Part shown: positions 9,864-20,242 of the stretch, in pieces
Numbering within the stretch: the stretch's first letter is position 1
Layout of the letters: the number at the start of each line of letters is the position of its first letter
From: Anarhynchus alexandrinus
Lineage: Eukaryota > Chordata > Aves > Charadriiformes > Charadriidae
DNA: 64,000 nucleotides
NCBI GenBank assembly: GCA_008711295.1
Contig: VUYV01000015.1
Location: forward strand, 3,138,406-3,202,405
Reading direction: 5' to 3'
Made by a program: the position numbers and the translations under genes
The notes under the pieces: generated by a model
Told to the model about the DNA's origin: nothing
What the model saw: only the letters and a program-made list of their open reading frames with translations
Databases searched by the model: none

Positions 9864-12189
9864 ATGTACCAGTAGTGGAATGCAAGAAGCTTTTAAGTGA
9901 TAAATGACACTGATGATGATATCTAAGTAAAATTATTTTAGGTACCTCATGTTTATTCTAAGTATCTATATAGCAAGTACTTCCATAATTTTGACCAGCT
10001 CTCTCTTCACTGATCATCATAATGGTTATTTATTAAGAACATATCTTAGAGAATAATATCTCATCTTTGTCACAGCTCCCCCTGTGTCTTTGTTATGGTG
10101 TTCCCCACAAATATTGGTGTTTTATCTTTCCGAAACTTGTTTGCCAAAGAGCCAAAGGGATGATTAGAGCAACGTGCCATTCATAATCACTGCTCTCCAT
10201 GGACAGTACCAAGGAGCCTTCACCCTCGACTTACCAACAAGTGGGGCAAGCTTTAGTACTGTGCACAGCATCAGATCATTCCACAGCAATAGAGAGATGA
10301 CAGCCCTGTATGCATCAGGTCCTCCATACCATAATAAGGCCTGACAGTTTTAGAACAGCGTGCATTTCTGCTGGCTAAATATGTCAGAAACCTAAAAAGA
10401 AATTGCCAGAAACCTCTCTCCATCCCCCCACCTCCCCACCCCTTTTTTTTTCTGGAAAGCACTTTTTAAAAAAAGAAAGAAAAAAAAGTATTACTAGAAC
10501 TACGCTGCTTGAAATGACAATGCCAGATGGGTCGAAAATCAGGACAAGGGACAGACAGTCAATGAAAGAAAAAGAGGGTGGCAAGTAAGGTGAGAATGAT
10601 ACAACTCCCATTAAAGCTAATTGGATACCAGTCCATGGTGTGCTTGGCTTATTTAGTCCAACCTAAATCTCTTCCAAAGGAAAAGTTCACACTGAGGAAA
10701 ATCAAAGCCAGAAGACCAATTGTTCCCGATCACATTCCAAAGTTTGAGAGTCCATTTATCACACCTCACTCTTTCTCTGTGCATGCTCATGTCTTCATGA
10801 ATTAATGCAGGCCTACATATGAAAATCAATGTTTCTTACACATATAAACACTGCAGATCTGAATCAATCTCTCAAAGCCAAAGAGGGTTAAATATTTAAA
10901 CAAGCTATGTATTGAAATGCATTTTTAATGCCGTGAAGTCATTCTGATGAAAGATTACTCAAGAGCCTTCATTACTGAGTTTAGAGAGTAATGTGGTATT
11001 ATTGGAACAGATGGCACAGCTGTGTGCAGCCTCAGCCTCAGCCCTCCCCCCCGGGGTAAATCCAAGTGCCACTCCTGTGCAAAGTCATCCGCTGTCAGCC
11101 AATGGACTGAATGGATGGATGGCTGCGTCTAGCTTGCACATCCATACATGACAGCCAGGATGGCTAAAGTCTTTAAGAACAGGCTCCTTAAAGAGAACGG
11201 CACCTTCTGTAATCCCTTGTTTCCTACGTGCCGCGGAAAGCAGGGAGGGGAAGAGGGAAGCAACGCCGCGAGCATTGAGAATGAACTCGCTGTGCTGCTC
11301 TGTGACTTAATTGCTAGGATTATGTGGTATCATTATGTCAACTGCAATTGTCTCTGTTAATTTCAAGCTGGCATCTCCCCCACCCCCACCCTGCCTTTCT
11401 TTCTTCCCTCCCCCTTGCAGAGTGAGTGAGTGTGGGTGTTGGGAGAGTGGCAAAGAGAGGGGAGAACCATCCGGACACATTTTGATGATTATTAATTAAA
11501 AAAGACAAAGGAAGAAACAGGGGAGTGTGAAGCCAGGGTCTGTGCTGTGGCAGTCCAAGAAAGGATTAGCTGCATGGCTATTAACACTGCCACAGCTGCG
11601 GGGAAGAGGAGCCTTGCACCTCAGGAGAGTACTTCTGGAGCTTTCCCTTGTATTGAGTTTTCAGTTGGGTACAGGTAGAAAGAATGTCAGTTTATGATTA
11701 AGGCCCTGGCTTCTAGGTTTGTATGACAGGATCAGATTAATCACGTTCCCTTTAGTCTATATTTGCAATACTCCACACAAAGAGGGTGCACAAAGCCTCA
11801 AAAAGCCTCTCTCCCGGTCTTGCACTGATGTAATTTAATTGGTTTCTGTGGAAAGATTTCTAGTTTATGTGTGCACCTCTTTATCCACTTAGTGAATAGG
11901 CTGAGCTTTCTGAAAGGTTGATATTGCAGCTACTTAACAACATTCAGCCATGCTGCATGGTATTTTGGAATAGAAGCTAGAATCCAGTATAAAGGAGAGG
12001 TGTGTTTGGGCAGTGTCTGCTGGAGGACCGTTGGCCTGGTAGACACCATCAAAGCATCCTCCCATAGATTTAAGTGTGAGCTGAAGTAGCTACCTGGATG
12101 CCATATACCCAGGATAGAATTAAAATGTTAATTTTTAATTCCAGAAACTAGAAATAGAGATACAGAGCCTTTAATGATGCCCATTATAT
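9864..12189. other. Non-coding DNA with an enhancer-like block
   Basis: No gene recognised. It contains low-complexity patches near 10.44 and 10.47 kb and, at 10900-11640, a repeat-free block that looks regulatory (listed separately). Small open frames here lack recognisable motifs. Confidence 0.55.
10900..11640. promoter_or_regulatory. Candidate conserved regulatory block, locally CpG-bearing
   Basis: This block differs from its surroundings. It is repeat-free, relatively GC-rich, and has a cluster of CpG dinucleotides at about 11225-11290 (for example GTGCCGCGG and ACGCCGCGAGC). Around 11300-11370 it carries homeodomain-like TTAATTGCTAGG and TTATGTCAACTGC words. The pattern is typical of vertebrate developmental enhancers, but conservation was not measured. 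Short frames cross it without coding character. Confidence 0.35.
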
Positions 12190-12720
12190 TCTGTGGTTCT
12201 TCCAGAAGTTTCCTTTCTGATCTCAAAAATATATCTCTCATTATTTAAACAGTGTTTCTCTGGTGATCCTCTTTCTGTATCCGAGTCTTTTTTTGAGTAA
12301 AAGTGGCAAGGACGGAATTCAATATTCTAGGGAAGATCACATAAATGACTTGTATAACAACGTTAGCTCTTCCTTACCACTACTGCAGAAAATTCATTTC
12401 ACATCTGTTAGGACTGCATTTACTTTTCCATAGCCACATGGATGCTTCAAAGTCAAGCTGTAATCAAGTAAGACAAGCTAGTCTTTCTCTTCTTTCGGAC
12501 TTTTCCAAATAAGTAAATTCCTAGCTTTTTGTAAAGTTTTATTTTTTTAATCTTTCAGGATGAAATCTCTGAATCAGTGTTATTTCTATTACAGCACTTT
12601 CTGAAGTTATGTCTTTCTTTTTGGATGGTAAGTAGTGACTTTTCTGCTTTGGCATTCCCTTTTAATTGTGCATTACTAGAAAATTTCTTTACCTTGCTAA
12701 TCATTTACTGAGCTGATCGT
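12190..12720 (-). mobile_element. Ancient antisense CR1-like fragment
   Basis: Words such as GAATTCAATATTCTAG, TTGTATAAC and ATGTCTTTC occur in an order I associate with the antisense 3' coding part of old amniote CR1 copies (the complement of the reverse-transcriptase C-terminal region). No frame survives. The right edge abuts the sense CR1 that begins near 12722. Family and exact ends are uncertain. Confidence 0.4.
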
Positions 12721-12721
12721 G

Positions 12722-13455
12722 CAAGGTCCTCAATGTGGGTCAGGGCAATCCCAAACACAAATCCAGGCTGGGCAGAGAATGGATTGAGAGCAGCCCTGAG
12801 GAGAAGGACTTGGGGGTGTTGATGGATGAGAAGCTCAACATGAGCTGCCAATGTGTGCTCACAGCTCAGAAGGCCAACCACATCTGGGCTGCGTCAAAAA
12901 AAAACATGGCCAGCAGGTTGAGGGAGATGATTCTGCCCCTCTAGTCCACACTTGTGATACCCCACCTGGAGTACTGCATCCAGCTCTGGGACCTGTTGGA
13001 GTGAGTCCAGAGGAGGGCCACAAAGATGATCAGAGGTCTGGAGCACCCCTCCTATGAAGACAGGCTGAGACAGTTAGGGTTGTTCAGCCTGGAGAAGAGT
13101 AGGCTCTGGGGAGACCTTATAGTGACCTTCCAGAATCTGAATGGGGGCCTACAAGAAAGCTGGAGAGGGACCTTTTACATGGGCATAGGACGAAGGGTAA
13201 TGGCTTCAAATTGGAAGAGGGTAGATTTGGATTAGATATCAGGAAGAAATTTTTCACTCTGAGGGTGGTGAGACACTGGCACAGGTTGCCCCGAGAAGTT
13301 GTGGAGGCCCCATCCCTGGAGGTGTTCAAGACCAGGCTGGATGGGACTTTGAGCAACCTGGTCTAGTGGGAGGTGTCCCTGCCTATGACAGGGGGGTTGG
13401 AACTAGATGATCTTTAAGGTCCCTTCCAACTATAACCCTTCTACGACTCTATGAT
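12722..13455 (+). mobile_element. 5'-truncated CR1 LINE, sense
   Basis: The copy covers the C-terminal part of CR1 ORF2 and the 3' tail. A frame beginning at 12735 reads WIESSPEEKDLGVLMDEKLN, the typical CR1 segment after the reverse-transcriptase core. Further blocks (for example [20 protein letters not shown]) lie in other frames, so it is frameshifted and dead. Compared with the other copies here, a few tens of bases are missing near 12995, before TGTTGGAGTGAGTCC. It ends in the family tail TCTACGACTCTATGA. Like most CR1 copies it is 5' truncated and has no obvious target duplication. Confidence 0.93.
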
Positions 13456-16400
13456 TTGAAGCATAATTGTCAAAACATGCAGCAAACAAAGAAACAGTCC
13501 TTGCTCTGTTAAAATTCTTAAACTAAGATTTCAATAATATCAGACAAATAAGGAAAGCATCAAATGAGGTCCAGAGAGAGGAAAACACATTACAGTAAGA
13601 AAAATTATTTGCCTAATTTAAATTCTTTGCTTGTCTAAATGGTTTTAGATAGCGGCGCCAGATTTAGGAATCCAATATAGGTAGATTTCTACCATCAGCT
13701 TGGGTTGCCAAATGTAAAGTAACATAGTTATCTCTGGTAAGTACCTAAAACTTGTTTTCTTTCTGCCCTCAAATGGCTAAGTAATGTTGCTTAATTTTCA
13801 CTTCACCAAAGAAAGTTATGTTAACTCACTTTTCATTTGGAGCAGGCTAAGAATATATGAACAAGCAGTTACATTGCTCAGCTGACAAGCAATAACTCCT
13901 CAAACTGCCACTGTTCTATTGATCTCCAAAAAATACTAGATTGCAGTGATTTGTAGGCATCACAGAAAAGGTAGAGTTTTAAGTGTGGATTTATAAAAGG
14001 ACACAGAGGTGGCAACATAGATTTTGATTTTCAGGATTCTACAGCAGTGAATATTTAATCTCAGGAAGGACGGAAAATAAGAAAATAGAAATTATTTATT
14101 GTATGTTTAAGGAATCTTTCAAGCTCTTTGGAACATGGGAATGTGCAAACTGGATTAGAAAAAAGGGATGTCAAATCCTGCCTTGGACAAAATCTAACAT
14201 TTTCCCTTCAGATAAGTTTGCAACACTGTTCCTGGAGCTGCCCCAAGAGATATATTCTTGTTCACTGGTGTAAACTTGCAGAATGTTGCTGGTAAATTTA
14301 AAATAAGAACCTAATCCAGCCATTATGCAAGTGTACTTTAACTCTTCCACTTGCTTTATGTGGTTTTAAATCAATGGCGTTTCCTAGAAATCAAAAGGCT
14401 ATAAGGGAGATTAAAGAAAATGGAAGGATTCAAACTAAGATACAGCACTCAGAGCTGTGATGATCATCAGACATTTTAATGGCCTTAACAATTGCTGCAA
14501 TTTGTGTTGAACTGAACTGCCAGGCAGACAAGGAAACAAGTATAGAAGGTTCTACTTTGCTAAAAGAACTCTCCACTAACAGGGTAAGATACCACTGCAA
14601 ATGGAGGCTTCATGTGAACTGAGGCATCTTTGCAAAGCCAAGCAACTCTCTACCATGATTTACATGCTTATCTTCACATACATTGTTAGTTTTCCTTATT
14701 TTTCCTGAAAACTCTTGTGAAAACAACCAACCACAAAGACCATGGCTCCATGGCTTGTTAGAGAAAGTCTTGTGCATTAGCCAGTAATGCTCCCACCTGA
14801 CTGGCTTTGAGCCAAATCTGACCCAAAAGCTCCTCCCTGCAATAGTTTGGTACCTAGAAAATTACATATTATCTTGGTTACCGCAGCTTGTCAATGTAAC
14901 CACACAGCTTCTGTACCTGTGATGGTTTATGTCTTTTAAACTTCAAGTAGGGACTCTGCCCATGGAGAGATGCCCCCACATTTATGGAACTGCTTCAAAC
15001 CACCCTTAATTTCCAGAAGTGCTCTCTTCAGATTTCCACTTTATTTATGTGGCTTCTATTCAATTTACAAGGCTGAAAGCATTAGTATAAAGAAGCTGGC
15101 AAGCAGAAACCCTTTTTGGCTGGAAAGGTAATGGAATTTTGCTCAGTTATTTTACCAGGAGTAGAGGATGATTAGCACTAATCACAGCTTGAGACGCTGA
15201 GAGAAATTTGGAGTAAAAATGCAAGATGTGTTTTAAAAATAACTATTGCAGTAATAATGTTATTTGTCTTGAAGCAAACAAACAGAAAAGGTTTTCCATT
15301 TACTGGACTTTTTTCTTTAAGTGTCACTTTATAATATACTTCATAGAAACTGATTCATACTTGACACTGTTCTGTCAGTTGGAGTTCAAGCTCACCAATA
15401 ATTTCTGAAAGAACTGGGCAATATTGGGCACGCAGCAGAGAGAAACACAGAAATGCTAAACAGTGTGACCATACATATTTATCTATTTAAGAAGGAACTA
15501 CAAGAAAACAAGCTAATTTTCCTAATGCTTACTGAGGGAGATAATCAGACACATATCTACCCCACAGTGATTGACCCATAAGCTACTCACCTTATTTTAT
15601 TACTCCTGTATGTGACACTGGCAGTATTCTGCTAAACTGAAAAATATTTCACCTGCAGTATAAGTAACAGAGGAGCAGACACTAGCCTTTAGAACAGCAG
15701 CAGCATCCCTGCTCGCAGTATGGAGGTTTGAGCAGCTACAGGTGTGCAATGGAAAGAGGTGACTGTGAAGTTCAAAATTGCTACAGATTTGCTATAGCAG
15801 CATATAGGAGTTTAAGTCTTGTGAGGATGTTCTATCACACACCCAAAGAGTCTGTGAACAACAGCCATCAAGGACAGGTGTTTGAACTTTATTAAGGAAG
15901 ACAGAGCTATTAAACTGGAAGTGCCCTAATGGACTGCAGTTGCAGCTGTGCTTCCCTGTGGAATGAGCAGAACTGTCTCACAAAGGGAGGTGGCTAGTTA
16001 TTTCTCATTCAGAAGGACGTTTCTAGTTAAAATGCATACACTTTCAAATCAGTGCTTCAAAAGCGTATGTATAAGTTTTCTGATATGTTATTAGACTTTT
16101 CAAAACACTATGATCAAATCAGGCATCATAGTCTCATTGGCAGCCAATGACAAAACTCATTCTTTCCCATTTGGTATCTTCAGTTTGAGTTGTATAAAAA
16201 GGAAACCCTGAAATTCCAATCTTTTCCCCATCTGTGTGTTCTGCCCCACTAGAGCGTCCCCTGACTTTCTTCCCTTCATTGCGTCTGTAATAAAAAATCA
16301 ACTCTTCAGGGCTGGTTTTTTTCCTAATCAATGACTCTCAGGTGCTAGAACCCTGAAGAAATACTTTTGGCACATGGGGCAAACAGATGTTTTTACAAGT

Positions 16401-18989
16401 GAGGCCTTGAGTAATTCCAAGAAAACATTCCTGCAGGTGAAAGTGAAAAGTGTCTCTTGCGTTAGAATGAGAATATCTACAGCAGTGGCTCTCAACCTTG
16501 GAGAACTGGAGTGCCACTTCATCACTGAATAGAGCCACATGCTAATTATCCTTCTACTGCATGATGCTGTTGCATCATTTTTGAGTCACTATCAGAAACC
16601 ATTGTATGGTGATTTAACTTGTGGTTAGGTCCAGGACGAAAAATCTGTAGAAGGAAAAATAAGAAAATTGTGGTGTTACTCAGGGTACTTATCCAGCATG
16701 TGCAGTAAGTCCACATCATTGTATTTTGTGTTTTGAATTTCCAAGCCCTTCACTGGCTTTTGTTAGGAGCCTTCTTCAAACTGCTTTTAAGTCAGTCGAA
16801 ACTTGTTGATGGCATACACCAATTTTTGGCACAGACATTAAAAGACTTAAAATAGCATAAAGCACTGTGAACCTTAGTCTGAATATCTGATTACTGTTTT
16901 GTTTTTGTCCCAATGATTTTCCTCATGCTGTGTCAGAAAAATGCCTTTCTTGCTTTTTTCCTAAGGCACTACGGCTTACATGGTCACACTGTCTGTGTGA
17001 TACTACGTCGGTTCATGTTTCCACAATATCACTGAACCTTCTGGCCGATTTCAGTCAAATTTGACAGAAATTGTAGGAGTCTGAGAGATAATTCAGATCC
17101 TACAAATACTATGAGAAAAGGCAATGGCTATAAAACATTTTTCTTTCTCATCAGTTAGTGAAAGAAGGACGTAATGAGAATTCACTCCATGTAAAACACA
17201 CAGGAATGTGAGTGAGAGAGACACAGACAAGGAGGGAGAGACAGATGTCATGAGAGCTCAAATGAAAAGCAGAGCTTCATTTCAACATTACCCCTCATAT
17301 AATGCCCATGAATCTATCTATGAGATACAAAATCTTACTTAACACCCCCTCACTCAATCTTTTGTTCACAGGATGTGCCCTTTGAGCACCATTTTGCACA
17401 AGGGATACCTTTGACCACACATCATATATAAGAAATATAATATAAAAATAGTAGAGAAGACAGTTCTTATGGGGCAACTGGTGGACGTAATTCAATACCA
17501 TTGTTTGGACTGAATCTGAAGGGCTTACCAAGGCAGTCACATGGTCCAAAGAAAGGGAAAAGTAAGTCAATGTCAAAGGTCTGACTGTCCTTCCCACTGG
17601 TAACGAGCAAGATCAGGGGGTTGAGGAGTGTGTCCAATGGCTCTCTGGCCTGGCACTGAGGCCAAACTCAGCTCATTTACTTTCTGGCATTAAACTGAGG
17701 TATATTGAGTAGGATTATAGATTCTCTGTACAGACTGTTTTATTGAGTTCCCCTAAAAGGCAAAGCATCTGTTCTTTTTGCTTCTGGGAGAGTTCTTCCA
17801 CTTATGGCAGCTCATAGTATTCCTTGGTATGGAAAGGTGGTGTAGTAGGTTGGACTAAAGCAACTGTGAAGGCTTCTGTAAATCCCTGATCTACCCACAT
17901 ACAGATTTTAAGATGGTCAGTATGTTACAATTCATAGGATATAGCAGAATGAGACAAGGGGAGATTATCCTAGGGTGAGATCTCATCCAACAAGACCTAT
18001 GAAGATTAAAAACTAATTGTACCAATGTGGATAGTCTGTATCTGAGGTAAAGCTGGTAGATCACTGGCACTGAGCTATGTAGACAAAACAAATCTTATGA
18101 CCACAATATCAGATATTTTTGTGTCATATTCTACTGCCTGATATATTTTGAGAAATTGTCTCAAAATGAGCTCTAAAGTCAGGTGGGACCATTGTAATAA
18201 GACTTGTGGAAAAACAAAAACTATAGAAATTCCCTAAATCAACACTCATTTAAATTAGGTGATTTATTTCAGGTAAGAGAAACACATGGAAACCTTACTG
18301 GTTTTACTTAGAAATTTTTAGGAAGGGAGCATGCATAACAATGCACTGTAAATTTGTTGAACAGTGGAAGACTGGTTTTATAGAACAAAAGCAACTTCTA
18401 GTCTAAATAGCTTAGAGTGATCTGATCTAATGTGAAGTATCAAAATGAAATACTTCACCTTGGTTTTCCCCAGTAGTTGGAGAAGAAAGACTTATCAAGA
18501 ATGGTTAAGGTACCAGGCGGATGGAAAATACATTTGCTCAGCATTCAGCATCTGAATTTCATACAGTTGCTAACTAAGCTGAAGAGCCTTCTATTAGCAA
18601 ACTTCTGCTTCTTGTAAGGACATTTAAAGCAGGATTCATCTCAGTTAACTTTAAGTGTTGGTTTAGCCAAAGCTAATTGGCTCAGCTCCCTTTGTAGTCA
18701 GTGCAGTCAGAAATAGGCTCCTCCAGAGGGTGATTCATTTCAGCTGTCGTAGAGCCTAGTGAATCACCGCTAGAGACACCTCTATGACAAAGCAAAGTCT
18801 TAGATTTGATAAGTGTTAGAAGCATAGATCAAAAGGTGGATGACTGTCTCAGGCCAGTCACACCTTTAACCTTTTTCTGTTTACCTAACTAGATGGAGAT
18901 CCTTGAGTCTAGCAATAAAAGCAGGCTTTCACTCAGTTTGGTGGTTCTTTGTTTTCTTCTTAATTTGCAGATCTCCTTATTGATCTGCA
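13456..18989. other. Unique non-coding DNA
   Basis: I recognise no gene, RNA gene or clear mobile element. Open frames are short (100 codons at most, on the minus strand at 17295-17597) and of non-coding composition. A hairpin-like inverted repeat at 18721-18776 is listed separately. Confidence 0.6.
18721..18776. repeat. Imperfect inverted repeat (hairpin)
   Basis: GGTGATTCA at 18729-18737 and TGAATCACC at 18760-18768 are exact complements around a 22-base loop. Pairing continues imperfectly outward (CTCCAGAG against the complement of CGCTAGAG). Partly similar wording near 45650-45710 suggests it may belong to an old interspersed repeat. Confidence 0.5.
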
Positions 18990-19250
18990 GAGATAAGAAA
19001 TGAGCACAGTATTCCAATTACAGCTATACCAATGTTAAATAAAGAAATATTGAAATTGGCTTAGTCTAATTTTCCCTCTGAGCATCTGTATGTTCAGTGT
19101 TTGTACTAACCCTTTTGACCTGTATGATGAAGTCCTTTCAGAGTCACCCACTCTCAAAGTTGAGTTTCCCTGCTCTCTAATAACAGTTTACATTCCTAAT
19201 TTCTAGAAGTATAGTTGCATATATTTGTGTCTGTGGGGGGGTTGTTCACT
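18990..19250 (-). mobile_element. Probable ancient antisense CR1, C-terminal portion
   Basis: The order of words (GAGCACAGTATTCCA, then CTTTTGACC, then AGAGTCACCC) resembles the antisense strand of the CR1 reverse-transcriptase C-terminal region. It lies on the same strand and in the right order relative to the endonuclease relic at 20040-20242. The DNA between the two (19250-20040) is not recognised and may be heavily decayed CR1 or inserted sequence. Confidence 0.38.
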
Positions 19251-20015
19251 TGTCAAGTGACCAGTTCCAAAGGTTTTTGCTCTTCATTTTTTAATGTTCC
19301 CCATTAAGAAAGCATATCCAGGGACGATGTTCTGCTCAAAAGCATGCCTGCTTTAGGGGATCCCTAAATTTCATTTCAGTTTGAGACCTAGCCTGTTTTG
19401 AAGATAACATGTTGACTTTGTAGTGCTTGCATTTCTTGACAAAACCATTTCTGATATCAGATTGAATCTTTCAAAGTTTAAACATTAGTTCATCAGAATT
19501 GGCATTATCACTCTTTACTTGTACTTTACAAAAAGGCATCAAATTACTGTAGGTCTATTTTTATAAACCAGTTTTATCTGGTATTAGTTATATTACCTTC
19601 TTTAATTCTATGTTAATTAAATCTCATATAGCCATTTTATCGTTTGCCTTAGGTTAACTTTAAACTGACAAAAGGACATTTATCAGGGTCATCCCATTTT
19701 CCTTTCCAAATGTTTCTGTACCTTGAATTTTTTGCAGACATTTGGGGATTTTTCGCAGATCTTTGGGGATTTTTCTGTGCCACAAGAGTCCCTGTTATCC
19801 ACTAGATTCCAAAGGAAACTTCACCCAGCTCTTTTGAAACTTGTATGTAAATAATGGGATTTTGGGGATCTCCTCCTTCACTTTCTCTATAATTACTCTT
19901 TGAATAGAAAGTATTTCATTTCCATCACCCAGTAATCTGAAAACAGCTTCTATCTTTTCCCCAACTACAGTGCAGAAATACATTGATTTGTATATACTAG
20001 TCAATTAAAATTTCC

Positions 20016-20033
20016 TTTTTTTTTTTTTTTTTT
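20016..20033. repeat. Poly-T tract
   Basis: Eighteen T residues beside the ancient CR1 endonuclease relic. A shorter T run lies at about 20343-20354. Confidence 0.85.
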
Positions 20034-20039
20034 AAGATA

Positions 20040-20242
20040 TTTTGCCATTCTCCTTTCTCCCTTGTCCACTTTATCCTTCTTTAAAAGGTTATATCCACTT
20101 ATTTTAAAATTCTAGTCATGCAACTCTTCCCACCAGGTTTCTGTAATACCAACTAGGTCAAATTTATGCTCATAAATGAGCAATTCCAATTCCCTGTGTT
20201 TATTATCCAGGCTCCAAGCAGTGGTGTACAGGCAATTAAATA
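20040..20242 (-). mobile_element. Ancient antisense CR1, start of the endonuclease domain
   Basis: Read on the minus strand from about 20240 downward, one frame gives CLYTTAWSLDNKHRELELL followed by FDLVGITETWWEELHD, then a stop codon and a continuing similar reading (SGYNLLKKD). This is the hallmark beginning of the CR1 apurinic-endonuclease domain (N-A-R-S-x-x-N-K ... ITETWW). The match is clear although the frame is broken, so the copy is old. No 5' UTR or ORF1 is recognised further right. Confidence 0.75.

Noticed and set aside
16328..16540. Two overlapping minus-strand frames of 66-70 codons, one with a CPMCQKYF word
   Set aside because: Both frames are short, in different phases, and lack zinc-finger spacing or other family features.
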